Positions 1 through 9,682 of a stretch of 64,000 nt of DNA are shown here, in pieces (the first letter of the stretch is position 1; each line of letters opens with the position of its first letter). The notes below the pieces were generated by a model, which saw only the letters and a list, made by a program, of their open reading frames with translations, made no database searches and was not told the origin of the DNA. Source of the DNA: Paraburkholderia eburnea (GTDB taxonomy: Bacteria; Pseudomonadota; Gammaproteobacteria; Burkholderiales; Burkholderiaceae). The stretch is from the NCBI RefSeq assembly GCF_002917095.1, contig NZ_PQGA01000006.1, positions 62,001-126,000 of the forward strand. Direction: 5' to 3'. Made by a program: the position numbers and the translations under genes.

Positions 1-372
1 GAGTTCTTCCTGCTCTTCGTACCAGACATCGACGGCACGCCAGTCGAACGCGTAGTAATGTCGAATACGCTGACCGAGCGGCGTGTCCGATTCCCCATAG
101 CGCCAGACGGCGTTTTCGGACCAGTATTCGCCAAAGCGCAAATCCCAATAGCGTGCCTGCCCTTTTCCTGCCGAATGCGTGGTGAGATCCGAAGCATGAA
201 GCAGGTCTTCGCGCACGTCCTGGACGGGAATGTAGTAAACCGGCACGTGTCCGCGCTCATGAAAGCGCAACGCAGCGCGGGTATCGGCGACGATTTGACC
301 GGCAAACCGCACGCGCACGCGGCGCGCGGAAGGCTCGATAAACACGTCGAATGACTGCAAAGGGTGGCTCAT
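1..372 (-). CDS. DUF427 domain protein (3' end cut by window edge)
   Basis: The gene reads leftwards from an ATG at 372 and stays open for 124 codons to the edge of the window, so its C-terminus is missing. The visible protein (MSHPLQSFDVFIEPSARR...) carries the DUF427 pattern: a strand pair around VRVRFAGQIVADTRAAL, then PVYYIPVQDVREDLL and KGQARYWDLRFG, and near the end RHYYAFDWRAVDVWYEE, which matches the usual Y-AF-W--VD-WYEE motif. The function of DUF427 proteins is not established. It is transcribed divergently from the HutC-type regulator at 614, and a palindrome shared with the desaturase promoter lies 60 bases upstream of its start, so it is probably under that regulator. Confidence 0.8.
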   Translation of the reverse strand, partial: MSHPLQSFDVFIEPSARRVRVRFAGQIVADTRAALRFHERGHVPVYYIPVQDVREDLLHASDLTTHSAGKGQARYWDLRFGEYWSENAVWRYGESDTPLGQRIRHYYAFDWRAVDVWYEEQEEL

Positions 373-431
373 GATGGACACGCGATGAGGATCAGGACGT
401 CGGGTTGACGTGGTACAGTGGGGCATGACTG

Positions 432-447
432 ACTTGATTAATCATGC
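432..447. promoter_or_regulatory. Candidate operator for the HutC-type regulator (imperfect copy)
   Basis: ACTTGATTAATCATGC matches 14 of 16 bases of the perfect palindrome at 2416-2431. It lies in the divergent promoter region between the DUF427 gene (-) and the GntR/HutC gene (+). The two copies flank the only transcription factor gene here, which suggests autoregulation plus control of both outward genes. The regulator assignment is inference. Confidence 0.6.
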
Positions 448-613
448 TCGATCATAGCAATGCCCCGGTCTGGCAAAAATCAACTTTTTCTACTAACCTT
501 TCTTGCGGCGACGCATTGAGTTTTGCGTAATCGAAGGCGCCGGGCGCATTTCCGGCGATTTAAGCCCATTCGATTTCGCACCGATCGCTCACTTAAGGAA
601 CAGCATCCACTCC

Positions 614-1384
614 ATGGTCACCCGAATGAAGGAATCCCGGCAGCCGGCCGCATCGGCGCAAGGCGAAGAAGCCGAAGCAAAAAACGGCGCCGTGCCGATT
701 CACGAACAACTCAAGGCCTATGTCCGCCAGTGCATCAAAACGGGCGAGTGGAAGCCCGGTGACCTGATCTCGTCGGAGCATGCACTGGCCCGGCAGTTCG
801 GCGTCGCGCGCATGACGGTGGCGCGTGCGTTTCGCGATCTCGCGAATGCGGGCGTTCTCACGCGCGTGCAAGGCACCGGGACATTCGTTTCGACGCCGCG
901 TCACGAATCGACGATCGCCGAAATCCGCAGCATCGACGAAGACGTCACGCAACGCGGCCGACGTTACACGGCCAAGGTGCTGAGTCTCGACTCGTCCACG
1001 GATCAGTCCGCCTTGACCGCGCTGCAGCGCGCGTCCGGTTTCGTCTATCATTCGCGCATCGTGCATTGCGAGGACGACGTACCGATTCAATACGAGGATC
1101 GATACGTCAATCCGCAGCACTTTCCTCAGTACCTCTCGCAGAATTTCACGCAACAAACGCCAGGCAGCTATATGCTGCATATCGCGCCTTTTCAACAAAT
1201 CGAATACCGCATTTCCGCGCAATTGCCCAATGCGCCCATGCGCCGCCGGTTGATGATGGAACCCGGCGAGCCCTGCCTCGTGCACTGGCAACGCGCATGG
1301 ATCGACGGGCAGATCGCCTCGGTCGTTCATTTCTGGCATCCGGCTGCGCGCTTCGAATTTTCCGGTCGAGCCGCTTATCGCTGA
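614..1384 (+). CDS. GntR-family regulator, HutC subfamily (UTRA domain)
   Basis: This is a transcription factor with an N-terminal winged helix (IHEQLKAYVRQCIKTGEW, ALARQFGVARMTVARAFRDL, GTGTFVS) and a C-terminal UTRA ligand domain typical of HutC (VHCEDDVPIQYEDRYVN, EPCLVHWQRAW, ARFEFSGR). An open frame reaches back to a TTG at 503, but the ATG at 614 behind AAGGA (595-599) gives a normal N-terminus, so I start there. HutC proteins usually sense urocanate, but no hut genes are visible and the neighbours are a DUF427 gene and a desaturase, so the effector may differ. The matched palindromes at 432-447 and 2416-2431 have the CTTG...CAAG arms expected of HutC-family operators. Confidence 0.85.
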   Translation: MVTRMKESRQPAASAQGEEAEAKNGAVPIHEQLKAYVRQCIKTGEWKPGDLISSEHALARQFGVARMTVARAFRDLANAGVLTRVQGTGTFVSTPRHESTIAEIRSIDEDVTQRGRRYTAKVLSLDSSTDQSALTALQRASGFVYHSRIVHCEDDVPIQYEDRYVNPQHFPQYLSQNFTQQTPGSYMLHIAPFQQIEYRISAQLPNAPMRRRLMMEPGEPCLVHWQRAWIDGQIASVVHFWHPAARFEFSGRAAYR

Positions 1385-1392
1385 GCCACGCG

Positions 1393-2352
1393 TCAGGCGT
1401 GCTCGTCGAATGGATGGACAGGAGCATCGGTGCGTGTGAACGCGTAGCGGCGCAGCAATTCGAAATAACCGCCAGCGATACGAAAGCCGCCGCATTTCTC
1501 GCGATATTGCTCAAGGCGCTCCCGATAGACGGCGGGCAGCAAATACCACGGCAGCGCGGGGATATCGTGGTGCACCAGATGGTAGTTGTTGTTCAGAAAC
1601 AGCAGTCGCATGAACCAGCCTGCTTCGTTTAGCGTGATGCGCGCCTTTGCCGAAGGCACCGCGCGATGCTCGTAAAACGATCGGATCATTGCAATGGACA
1701 GCGCAGGCCAACCCACCACGAACAGGTAATACCAGGCCGGCACGCCCGCCCAGCGATGCAACCAGAACAGCATGGCCGCTAACACGGCGAGATGCGTGCC
1801 CCACATGCGCAGATAGCGCCAGTCGCCGCGCCGCCAGTCGCGCGCCGTGTCCAGCACGACAGCCGCGACGGCCATCGGCGGTCCGATCACCAAGCGGCCA
1901 GAAAACGTTTTGCGCAGGTTCCAGAGCAGACGAACCGCGGGCGACATCGACGCCCACGCCTCGGCGCGCACGTAGTTGCTCTCCGGGTCGACGCCGGGCA
2001 TCGTAAGCTCTTCGTCGCGATGGTGTGTGAGGTGACTATCGCGATACAGCGTGTACGGATACCAGACGGCAATCGGCGCGTAACCAAGCAGCTTGTTCAG
2101 CCATACGTGGCGCGTCGGATGCCCGTGCAGCAGTTCGTGCTGAAGCGACATGTACCACGCACCGCAAAGAATCAACAACGGCGCCGCCGCGACCAGGCCA
2201 ATCGTCTTGCAGTGCAACAGTCCGAGTGTGCCAAACCAGGCGCTGTAGATCACGGCAATCAGCAGCCATGTCGGCCACTCGGATCGAGCCGTGAAACTGG
2301 AGCGCAAATCGATCACCCATCGCCGATGATCGTCGTCGAAATATTCCGCCAT
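1393..2352 (-). CDS. Fatty acid desaturase (membrane di-iron)
   Basis: The 319-residue membrane protein has the three histidine boxes of membrane di-iron desaturases: HELLHGH near residue 92, HLTHH near residue 126 and NNNYHLVHHD near residue 268, with hydrophobic segments before and between them. It probably inserts a double bond into, or hydroxylates, an acyl chain in the inner membrane. It converges on the HutC-type gene with 8 bases between the stop codons. A perfect 16-bp palindrome lies 64 bases upstream of its ATG, so it is probably a target of that regulator. The exact substrate cannot be read from the sequence. Confidence 0.85.
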   Translation of the reverse strand: MAEYFDDDHRRWVIDLRSSFTARSEWPTWLLIAVIYSAWFGTLGLLHCKTIGLVAAAPLLILCGAWYMSLQHELLHGHPTRHVWLNKLLGYAPIAVWYPYTLYRDSHLTHHRDEELTMPGVDPESNYVRAEAWASMSPAVRLLWNLRKTFSGRLVIGPPMAVAAVVLDTARDWRRGDWRYLRMWGTHLAVLAAMLFWLHRWAGVPAWYYLFVVGWPALSIAMIRSFYEHRAVPSAKARITLNEAGWFMRLLFLNNNYHLVHHDIPALPWYLLPAVYRERLEQYREKCGGFRIAGGYFELLRRYAFTRTDAPVHPFDEHA

Positions 2353-2734
2353 AAAGATAATCGCCCATGTGAGCTTTCGCGGGATTTTTGCAAGCCCGGC
2401 GAATTCCGATGTTCAACTTGATTAATCAAGTCTAAAGGCGATGAACGGACGAATCCAAGCGACGAAAAATCCGAAGCTTATGCGCGAATCGGTAATAGGG
2501 GCATGCATGGGCGGGAACGCAGCAGACGCTGCGGCGAAGGCATCGCTATATCGAACAACATCGCTATCAAAGCAGCGATTCATGCTTCGCAGCAATCGCA
2601 CACTGTTCGATGGCGGCAATTTCATCGTATGCGCAGCGCCGCAATCTTTCGACGCAACGCAGGCGCCGCGCGCCATCGCGAGTATCAACCAATGCACACA
2701 AAAGGTCGCGGAACCTGAGCTATACTCGTCGCCC
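2353..2734. other. Intergenic region between desaturase and copper operon
   Basis: I see no convincing gene in these 382 bases. It holds the desaturase promoter with its palindrome at the left, a 9-bp direct repeat CATCGCTAT at 2541-2549 and 2559-2567 (18 bases start to start), and a TATACT box at 2721-2726 just before the copper operon's first gene. Open frames here run into that gene but their upstream part has no domain or start signal. Confidence 0.5.
2416..2431. promoter_or_regulatory. Perfect 16-bp palindrome upstream of the desaturase
   Basis: ACTTGATTAATCAAGT is an exact inverted repeat centred between 2423 and 2424, 64 bases before the desaturase ATG. A near copy lies at 432-447 in front of the HutC-type gene. 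It is the best candidate operator for that regulator. Confidence 0.7.
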
Positions 2735-3100
2735 ATGAGATTCATCCGGACTCTGCTCGTTTTGCTGCTGTGCGCGATGCTGCCCCTCTCCGGGCTGGCA
2801 GCCAGCGGGTTGGCCGGGCCGTGTCCGATGCAGACCGCGATCGCCACGTCCGCCGATACCAGTATGCAAGCCATGCCGGGCTGCGAGGGGATGAAATCCC
2901 CGGCAGCCGGTCACGGCAAACCCGGCGGCACGCTCTGCAAGATGACGGCCCAATGCATGTCGGGCAGCCTCTACCACCCTGTTTCCCTCCCCGTTCTCTC
3001 GCGTCCCGCCGGACGCGTCAGCGCATTGCGCTTCCACTACGCGCAGGCTTGCCCCGCCCGCAGCCCCGACGGGTTGTGGCGGCCGCCGCGCGCGCTCTGA
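2735..3100 (+). CDS. Small secreted protein at head of copper operon (CopI/CzcI-like)
   Basis: The 121-residue protein begins with a clear signal peptide (MRFIRTLLVLLLCAMLPLSGLAASG). The mature part contains Cys, Met and His in short clusters (CPM, MQAMPGCEGMK, CKMTAQCMSG), as in the small periplasmic proteins that precede cus/czc efflux genes. It lies 140 bases upstream of cusC on the same strand. The frame stays open further upstream, but the signal peptide fixes this start. No Shine-Dalgarno sequence is visible and a TATACT box ends 8 bases before the ATG, so the mRNA may be leaderless. A metal-sensing or metal-binding role is inferred from position and composition. Confidence 0.65.
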   Translation: MRFIRTLLVLLLCAMLPLSGLAASGLAGPCPMQTAIATSADTSMQAMPGCEGMKSPAAGHGKPGGTLCKMTAQCMSGSLYHPVSLPVLSRPAGRVSALRFHYAQACPARSPDGLWRPPRAL

Positions 3101-3116
3101 CTCCGCCCATCCGGTA

Positions 3117-3153
3117 CACCGCGACTTCGCGGTGATGTCGCCCCTTCGCGGGG
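3117..3153. other. Two tandem hairpins between the leader gene and cusC
   Basis: CACCGCGA-CT-TCGCGGTG (3117-3134, 8-bp stem) is followed by GCCCC-TTCGC-GGGGC (3139-3153). There is no T-tract, so these are more likely to affect mRNA stability or partial attenuation within the operon than to terminate fully. Confidence 0.45.
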
Positions 3154-3240
3154 CGTGAGCCCGCTTGCCGGTTCATTTGCTTCCATTGGCCACATCGGCC
3201 ACATGGCGGCAGGCACGGGCTCGACCTAACGGAGTTCAAC

Positions 3241-4545
3241 ATGCATCCAGTCAGTGCCGCGCCGACCTGTCGGCGAGGCGGGCTGCGGCTGCGCGCGCTC
3301 GTGCTCGCGCTGTCGCTTGCGCATGGCCTGGCCGCCCATGCGCAGACCTCTAGCTACGCCGTCTATACGCTGGAGGCCGCGCTAGAGAGCGCCGCCACGC
3401 GCAACACCGCCATCCAGGCCGCCCAGGCGTCCGTCGATGCCAGTTCGCAGTCCGTCGTCGGCGCGGGCCAGTTGCCCAACCCGAAGCTGAGGGCAGGCAT
3501 TGATACGCTGCCCATCAACGGCGACCAGGCCTATACGATTGGCCAGAACATCCTGACGATGCGCCGTATCGGCGTCGAACAGGAATGGGTGTCCTCGCAC
3601 AAGCGCGCGCTCCAAAGCGAACTTGCCGGCAGGATGGTCGAGCGCGAGCAGTCCGGCTATCTTGCCCAGCTTGCCGAAGTGCGCGAGCGCACGGCCATCG
3701 CGTGGCTCGACGCCTTGTACGCGAAGCAGGCCGTCGCGCTGCGCGAGGCGCTGGTCGACCATATGACTCACGAACTGTCGGCCACCGAAGCCTCTTACCG
3801 CGGCGCAAAAGCGACGGCGGCCGACGTCACGCAGGCGCGGCTGATGCGCGCCCAGGCCGTCGACGATCGGCTCAAGGCGCGGCAGGTCTTTCAGACCGCG
3901 CTTATCGGACTGTCGCGCTGGACGGCCGCGCCCGTGGCCGATGTCACGGGCGAACCGCCGGTCCCTGAATCGGCCGTCCCGACGCTGCCCGCCGACCAGT
4001 TGCGCAGCGTCGAACCAGCGCTGATCGCTGCGAGCGCCAACATTCACGTCGCAGATGCGGATGCGGCCGTCGCCGAAAGCCGCCGCAGCCCCAACTGGAC
4101 CTGGAACGTCTCGTATCTGCAAGGCGGTGGCAACTCGCGCTTCGTTTCCGTGGGCGTGAGCATTCCGTTGCCGATCCACCGTTCGAGTGTCGAGGACCGC
4201 GACGTATCGGGAAAGGCCGATCTCGCCACGAAAGCGCGTCTTGCCTACGAGGACACGCAGCGCCAGGTCGAAGCCGATATCCAGACCCTCTCCGCCACGC
4301 TGGCCAGCGGCCGCGAACGCCTTGCGGGACTGCAGACCGCGTTGCTTCCCGCCGCCGATGCTCGCGTGAACCTCGCCGTTGCCGCGTATCGCGCGGGAAC
4401 GGGATCGCTTGCCGACACGTTCGCCGCCAGGCGGGCGCAACTCGAAGCTCAGCTTCAGATCCTCGACCTGCAACGCGAGGTTGCGCTCACCTGGGCGCAG
4501 CTCGAGTACCAGGTCGTGCCGCCCGCGCTCGCCGCCAATCAATGA
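3241..4545 (+). CDS. cusC: Outer-membrane factor of Cu(I)/Ag(I) efflux system
   Basis: This 434-residue TolC/CusC/CzcC-family protein has an N-terminal signal peptide ending near AHGLAAHAQ. Two repeated helical halves follow (around TLEAALESAATRNTAIQAAQ and the second half after residue 250), which trimerise into an outer-membrane channel with a periplasmic tunnel. The start at 3241 has GGAG nine bases upstream. It overlaps cusB by the ATGA at 4542-4545 and so is translationally coupled to it. It provides the exit duct for the CusBA pump encoded next. Confidence 0.88.
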   Translation: MHPVSAAPTCRRGGLRLRALVLALSLAHGLAAHAQTSSYAVYTLEAALESAATRNTAIQAAQASVDASSQSVVGAGQLPNPKLRAGIDTLPINGDQAYTIGQNILTMRRIGVEQEWVSSHKRALQSELAGRMVEREQSGYLAQLAEVRERTAIAWLDALYAKQAVALREALVDHMTHELSATEASYRGAKATAADVTQARLMRAQAVDDRLKARQVFQTALIGLSRWTAAPVADVTGEPPVPESAVPTLPADQLRSVEPALIAASANIHVADADAAVAESRRSPNWTWNVSYLQGGGNSRFVSVGVSIPLPIHRSSVEDRDVSGKADLATKARLAYEDTQRQVEADIQTLSATLASGRERLAGLQTALLPAADARVNLAVAAYRAGTGSLADTFAARRAQLEAQLQILDLQREVALTWAQLEYQVVPPALAANQ

Positions 4546-6053
4546 GAAAAGCCATGAACCATCAACCACTCGTTCGCGCCGTGTCGGCGCTTGCAGCCGG
4601 CGTGGCGCTACTCGGCGCCGGCTACCTGGCGGGCACCCATCATGCGTCGTCCGCACAACCGGCCACTCCCGATCGCAGCGATACGAACACTGGCCGCAAG
4701 GTGCTGTACTGGCACGACCCGATGGTGCCGAACCAGCACTTCGACAAGCCCGGCAAGTCGCCCTTCATGGACATGCAGCTTCAGCCCGTCTACGCCGACG
4801 AAGGCGGCTCAAACGGAGTCAAGGTCGATCCGGCGCTCCAGCAGAATCTCGGCATCCGCTATGCAACCGTGCGGCGCGTGAACGCGCCCGACGGCTTCGA
4901 CGCAATCGGCACGACGCAATTCGACGAATCGACCGCCGATGTCGTGCAGTCGCGCGTGACCGGTTATATCGACCGCCTGTACGCAAGCGCGCCGATGCAG
5001 CGCATTGAGAAAGGCGCGCCGATCGCGTCGCTCTATGTCCCCGACTGGCTCGCGCCACAGGAGGAATATCTCGCGCTGCGGCGCTCCGGTATGGACGGCT
5101 CGCTGCTCGCGGCGGCGCGTGCGCGCATGAAGGCGTTCTCGATTCCCGATGGTTTCGCCGCCGCACTCGACCGCACTGGCCAGGCTCAGACCCATCTCAC
5201 GCTCACCGCCGCCGAGACCGGCGTGGTGAGCGAACTGAACGCACGCGAGGGCGCGATGGTGACGCCCGGCCAGACGATCGCGAAGATCACGGGCCTGGCG
5301 AAACTCTGGCTGATCGTCGAGATTCCCGAATCGCTGGCCCTGCAGGCAAAGCCCGGCATGAACGTCGATGCGAGCGTCGCCGCAGATGCCACGCAGCATT
5401 TCAGTGGCCGCATCCGCGAGATTCTGCCTGGCATCAGCACGGATAGCCGCACGCTGCAGGCGCGACTGGAGATCGACAACACGCAGGGCAAGCTCACGCC
5501 AGGCATGTTGATGCGCGTGCGCGTGAGTTCGGCGGCGCCTTCGCAGCAACTGGTCGTGCCATCGGAAGCCGTCATCACAACGGGTAAGCGCTCGCTCGTC
5601 ATCGTGCGCAATGACGATGGAGAGATGCAGCCCGTCGAGGTGACTATCGGACACGACATCGGCAGCGACACGGTAATCACGCAGGGACTCGCCGAAGGCC
5701 AGCAGGTCGTCGCGTCGGGGCAATTCCTGATCGATTCGGAAGCGAGCCTGAAGTCGGCTCTGCCGCGCCTGGACGGCAACGATAGCGCCGCCATGGCTGC
5801 GCCCGCCTCCGCGACTGCCGCACCCGCTTACGAGACGACCGGCAAGGTCGAAAAAGTCACCGACTCCAGCATCACGCTCTCGCATCAGCCGGTGCCCGCC
5901 CTCCACTGGGGACCGATGACCATGGCATTCGGCAAGGCCGCCCCGGATGCGTTCGCCGATATTCATGCGGGGGAGACGGTGCGCTTCGCGTTCCAGCAAA
6001 CCGACCACGGCTACCAGCTCACGAAGGTCGAACCGGTGGGAGGCCAGCCATGA
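4542..6053 (+). CDS. cusB: Periplasmic adaptor CusB with C-terminal CusF-like domain
   Basis: This 503-residue membrane-fusion protein has an N-terminal membrane anchor or signal. The heavy-metal-binding segment at about residues 60-85 (YWHDPMVPN...PFMDMQLQP) carries the three methionines that bind Cu(I) in E. coli CusB. The lipoyl/barrel-sandwich and beta-barrel domains follow. From about residue 425 a complete CusF-type domain is appended: His, then Trp eight residues later, then MTM ([18 protein letters not shown]). So the adaptor carries its own chaperone module. A second start at 4554 is possible. It overlaps both cusC and cusA by four bases. Confidence 0.9.
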   Translation: MRKAMNHQPLVRAVSALAAGVALLGAGYLAGTHHASSAQPATPDRSDTNTGRKVLYWHDPMVPNQHFDKPGKSPFMDMQLQPVYADEGGSNGVKVDPALQQNLGIRYATVRRVNAPDGFDAIGTTQFDESTADVVQSRVTGYIDRLYASAPMQRIEKGAPIASLYVPDWLAPQEEYLALRRSGMDGSLLAAARARMKAFSIPDGFAAALDRTGQAQTHLTLTAAETGVVSELNAREGAMVTPGQTIAKITGLAKLWLIVEIPESLALQAKPGMNVDASVAADATQHFSGRIREILPGISTDSRTLQARLEIDNTQGKLTPGMLMRVRVSSAAPSQQLVVPSEAVITTGKRSLVIVRNDDGEMQPVEVTIGHDIGSDTVITQGLAEGQQVVASGQFLIDSEASLKSALPRLDGNDSAAMAAPASATAAPAYETTGKVEKVTDSSITLSHQPVPALHWGPMTMAFGKAAPDAFADIHAGETVRFAFQQTDHGYQLTKVEPVGGQP

Positions 6054-9000
6054 TCGCGCGTCTCATCCGATGGTCGATCCACAACCGCTTTCTCGTGCTG
6101 CTTGCAACCGTGCTGCTCGCGGCATGGGGGGTATATTCGGTCACGCAGACGCCGCTCGACGCACTGCCCGATCTTTCGGATACCCAGGTAATCGTCAAGG
6201 CCTCGTATCCGGGCAAGGCGCCGCAGGTCGTCGAGGATCAGGTCACGTACCCGCTCACCACGACACTGCTCAGCGTGCCAGGCGCCACTACCATCCGCGC
6301 GTACTCTTCGTTCGGCGACGCATTCGTCTACGTGCTCTTCGACGACCGGACGGATCAATACTGGGCGCGCTCGCGCGTGCTCGAATACCTGAATCAGGTG
6401 CAGAGCCGCCTGCCGCCAGGCGCAACCGTGTCGCTGGGTCCAGACGCGACCGGCGTGGGCTGGGTCTATGAATACGCACTCGTCGACAGGACCGGGCAAC
6501 ACGATCTCGGGCAACTGCGTGCGCTCAACGACTGGTTCCTGAAGTTCGAGCTAAAGGCCGTCCCCAACGTGTCCGAAGTCGCCAGCATCGGCGGCATGGT
6601 GCGGCAATACCAGGTCGTGCTCGATCCGGACCGGCTGCGTGCGTACGGCATCACGCCGGATGCCGTATCGCAGGCCATCAGGAATGCGAATCAGGAGTCA
6701 GGCGGCTCCGTGGTCGAAATGGCCGAATCGGAATACATGGTGCGCTCGTCCGGCTATCTGAAAACGCTCGACGACTTCCGCCACATCGTTTTGCGCACGA
6801 ACGCGGCGGGCACCCCGGTCTTGCTCGGCGATGTCGCGCGCATCCAGATCGGCCCGCAAATGCGTCGCGGCATCGCCGAACTGAACGGCCAGGGCGAAGT
6901 CGCCGGCGGCGTGATCGTGATGCGCTCCGGCAAGAACGCGCTGGCGACAATCGATGCGGTCAAGGCGAAACTCGCGGATCTGAAGCGCTCGCTGCCGCCG
7001 GGCGTCGAGATCGTCACGACCTACGACCGCTCGCAACTGATCGATCGCGCCGTCGGCAATCTCAAGGACAAGCTGATCGAGGAATTCATCGTCGTCGGGA
7101 TCGTCTGCGCGGTGTTCCTGTTTCATCTGCGCAGCGCGTTCGTCGCGATCCTGTCGCTGCCGCTCGGCGTGCTCGCGGCCTTCATCGTGATGCGCTATCA
7201 GGGCGTGAATGCGAACCTGATGTCGCTCGGCGGCATTGCCATCGCCATAGGCGCGATGATCGACGCGGCCATCGTCATGATCGAGAACGCGCACAAGCAT
7301 CTGGAGGCGTTCGAGCACGCCCATCCCGGCACGCCGATCACCCCGGCGCAGCGCTGGGAACTGATCGCCCAGTCCGCTGCGGAGGTCGGCCCGGCCCTGT
7401 TCTTTTCGCTGCTGATCATCACGCTCTCGTTCATTCCGGTGTTCTCGCTCGAAGGGCAGGAAGGCAAGCTGTTCTCGCCGCTTGCGTTCACGAAGACCTA
7501 TACCATCGCCGCAGCAGCAGGGCTTTCAGTGACGCTGGTGCCGGTCCTGATGGGTTATCTGATTCGCGGGCGCATCCCGCACGAAGCGTCCAATCCGATC
7601 AACCGGGTGCTCGTGCGCGCGTACCGCCCGCTGCTCGAAGCGACGTTGCGGCGGCCCTGGTTTGTGATTGGCCTCGCCGCCGTCGCGCTGGCGCTCACGG
7701 CGTTTCCCCTATCGCGGCTCGGCGAGGAGTTCATGCCGGCGATCGACGAAGGCGACCTGCTGTACATGCCGACGGCGCTGCCCGGCATTTCCGCCGCGAA
7801 AGCGTCCGAACTCCTGCAGCAGACCGACCGGCTGATCAAGACCGTCCCGGAGGTGGCAACGGTATTCGGTAAGTCAGGCCGCGCGGACAGCGCCACTGAC
7901 CCCGCGCCGCTCGAAATGTTCGAGACCACGATCCAGTTCAAGCCGCGCAGCCAGTGGCGTCCCGGCATGACGCCGGAAAAGCTGATCGACGAACTTGACG
8001 CGCGCGTGAAGATCCCCGGTCTTTCGAACGTCTGGGTGCCGCCGATCCGCAACCGGCTCGACATGCTGTCGACGGGCATCAAGACGCCGGTGGGCGTGAA
8101 GATCTCCGGCCCGGATCTCGACGGCATCGACCGCATTGCGACCCAGGTGGAGGCCGCGGTCAAGAGCGTGCCAGGCGTCACCTCGGCGCTGGCCGAGCGG
8201 CTGAACGGCGGCCACTACATCGACGTGGACATCGACCGGCTCGCGGCGGCGCGCTATGGGCTGTCCATCGCGGATATCCAGTCGGTCGTGTCGTCGGCGA
8301 TTGGCGGCGACGATGTTGGCGAAGTCATTGCGGGCCGGGAGCGGTTTCCGATCAACGTGCGCTATCCGCGCGAGATTCGCGACTCGGTGGACAACATCCG
8401 CCGCTTGCCGATCGTGACCGACCGTGGCGCGCAGATCGTCTTGGGCGACGTCGCGCGCATCCAGATCGACGACGGGCCGCCGATGATCCGCAGCGAGAAC
8501 GCGCGCCTGTCCGGTTACGTGTACGTCGATATCCGCGACGTGGATCTGGAGTCGGCCGTCAAGGCGATGCAACGCGTGGTCGCGCAGAAGGTGGCGCTGC
8601 CGCCCGGCTATTCGATTGCGTGGTCCGGGCAGTTCGAATACCTGGAACGCGCCGCCGCGAAGCTGCGCATGGTGATTCCGGTCACGCTCGTGGTGATCTT
8701 CGTGCTGCTTTTCCTGACCTTCGATTCGGCGGCCGACGCAGCCTTGCTGATGTCGACGGTGCCGTTCGCGCTGGTCGGCGGATTTTGGCTGATCTGGGCG
8801 CTCGGTCACGCGGTTTCGGTTGCGACTTCGGTGGGTTTCATCGCGCTCGCGGGCGTGGCCGCCGAATTCGGCGTGGTCATGCTGCTGTACCTGAAAGGCG
8901 CGCTCGAACGTCGCCTGGCTGAAGGCGCACCACTCGATGAGACAACGCTCGTCGAGGCGATCCGCGAGGGCGCCGTGCTGCGCGTGCGGCCCAAGGCCAT

Positions 9001-9256
9001 GACCGTTGCGGTCGTGCTGGCCGGCCTCATTCCCATCATGATCGGCCACGGCTCGGGATCGGAGGTCATGCAGCGCATCGCCGCGCCGATGGTCGGCGGC
9101 ATGGTGACCGCGCCCCTGCTTTCCATGTTCGTCATTCCCGCCGCCTGGTACCTGCTGCAGCGCCGCCGCGCGCGAAAGCTCGCCCAGGCACGCCCATCCC
9201 ATGCAGTCCCATCCGGCACGAACGTGCCTTCGATCACCCCAGGAGAAACACAATGA
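6050..9256 (+). CDS. cusA: Cu(I)/Ag(I) RND efflux pump
   Basis: This 1068-residue inner-membrane proton antiporter of the heavy-metal-efflux RND family has the usual 12-helix plan with two large periplasmic loops. The three methionines that mark Cu/Ag transporters are present in their conserved contexts: [18 protein letters not shown] and [10 protein letters not shown]. CzcA-type Zn/Co pumps lack this triad, so copper or silver is the expected substrate. It overlaps cusB (6050-6053) and cusF (9253-9256) through ATGA junctions. No two-component regulator is adjacent. Confidence 0.93.
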   Translation: MIARLIRWSIHNRFLVLLATVLLAAWGVYSVTQTPLDALPDLSDTQVIVKASYPGKAPQVVEDQVTYPLTTTLLSVPGATTIRAYSSFGDAFVYVLFDDRTDQYWARSRVLEYLNQVQSRLPPGATVSLGPDATGVGWVYEYALVDRTGQHDLGQLRALNDWFLKFELKAVPNVSEVASIGGMVRQYQVVLDPDRLRAYGITPDAVSQAIRNANQESGGSVVEMAESEYMVRSSGYLKTLDDFRHIVLRTNAAGTPVLLGDVARIQIGPQMRRGIAELNGQGEVAGGVIVMRSGKNALATIDAVKAKLADLKRSLPPGVEIVTTYDRSQLIDRAVGNLKDKLIEEFIVVGIVCAVFLFHLRSAFVAILSLPLGVLAAFIVMRYQGVNANLMSLGGIAIAIGAMIDAAIVMIENAHKHLEAFEHAHPGTPITPAQRWELIAQSAAEVGPALFFSLLIITLSFIPVFSLEGQEGKLFSPLAFTKTYTIAAAAGLSVTLVPVLMGYLIRGRIPHEASNPINRVLVRAYRPLLEATLRRPWFVIGLAAVALALTAFPLSRLGEEFMPAIDEGDLLYMPTALPGISAAKASELLQQTDRLIKTVPEVATVFGKSGRADSATDPAPLEMFETTIQFKPRSQWRPGMTPEKLIDELDARVKIPGLSNVWVPPIRNRLDMLSTGIKTPVGVKISGPDLDGIDRIATQVEAAVKSVPGVTSALAERLNGGHYIDVDIDRLAAARYGLSIADIQSVVSSAIGGDDVGEVIAGRERFPINVRYPREIRDSVDNIRRLPIVTDRGAQIVLGDVARIQIDDGPPMIRSENARLSGYVYVDIRDVDLESAVKAMQRVVAQKVALPPGYSIAWSGQFEYLERAAAKLRMVIPVTLVVIFVLLFLTFDSAADAALLMSTVPFALVGGFWLIWALGHAVSVATSVGFIALAGVAAEFGVVMLLYLKGALERRLAEGAPLDETTLVEAIREGAVLRVRPKAMTVAVVLAGLIPIMIGHGSGSEVMQRIAAPMVGGMVTAPLLSMFVIPAAWYLLQRRRARKLAQARPSHAVPSGTNVPSITPGETQ

Positions 9257-9615
9257 AACGCTTCCTCATGCTCGCAGCGCTTTCCTGCGCAACCGGCGCC
9301 TATGCTTCCTATGCCCTCGCGGGCGACAGCATGTCCACCATGAGCATGGCGATGAATCCGCCGCCGTCGTCAAAGACGGGATCGGACGCGGCACTGACCC
9401 GCGCGGAGGTCGTAGACGTCGACGCCGCAACGGGCATGGTCACGCTCAAACACGGGGAACTCGCGAACATCGGTATGCCGGCGATGACGATGGCGTACCG
9501 CACAAAGGACACAATGCTGGCAAAGCGCGTTCACGCAGGCGAAAAAGTCCGCGTGCGCGTCGAGAACATCAAGGGAACGCCAACCATCGTGGCCATGGTT
9601 AAGGCTGCGTCCTGA
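9253..9615 (+). CDS. cusF: CusF-like periplasmic copper chaperone
   Basis: This 120-residue secreted protein has a signal peptide (to about residue 23), a Met-rich linker (SMSTMSMAM) and a CusF beta-barrel. In E. coli CusF copper is held by His36, Met47 and Met49 and capped by Trp44. Here the corresponding residues are His67, Met78 and Met80, but the Trp position (eight after the His) is Met75 ([15 protein letters not shown]). It is the last gene of the operon and overlaps cusA. It would load Cu(I) onto CusB. A weak inverted repeat (GGTCGTG 9625-9631, CACGACC 9662-9668) follows. Confidence 0.85.
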   Translation: MKRFLMLAALSCATGAYASYALAGDSMSTMSMAMNPPPSSKTGSDAALTRAEVVDVDAATGMVTLKHGELANIGMPAMTMAYRTKDTMLAKRVHAGEKVRVRVENIKGTPTIVAMVKAAS

Positions 9616-9682
9616 CAAGGCCCGGGTCGTGTTCAGGATTGCCACACAAAGGCAGACCGGGCACGACCAGGTCAGATATGGG

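Noticed and set aside
2441..2734. Possible N-terminal extension of the copper-operon leader protein
   Set aside because: The extension would place 98 residues before a perfect signal peptide and has no domain or ribosome-binding site.
9625..9668. Terminator after cusF
   Set aside because: The inverted repeat GGTCGTG/CACGACC has a 30-base loop and no T-tract, too weak to list as a terminator.
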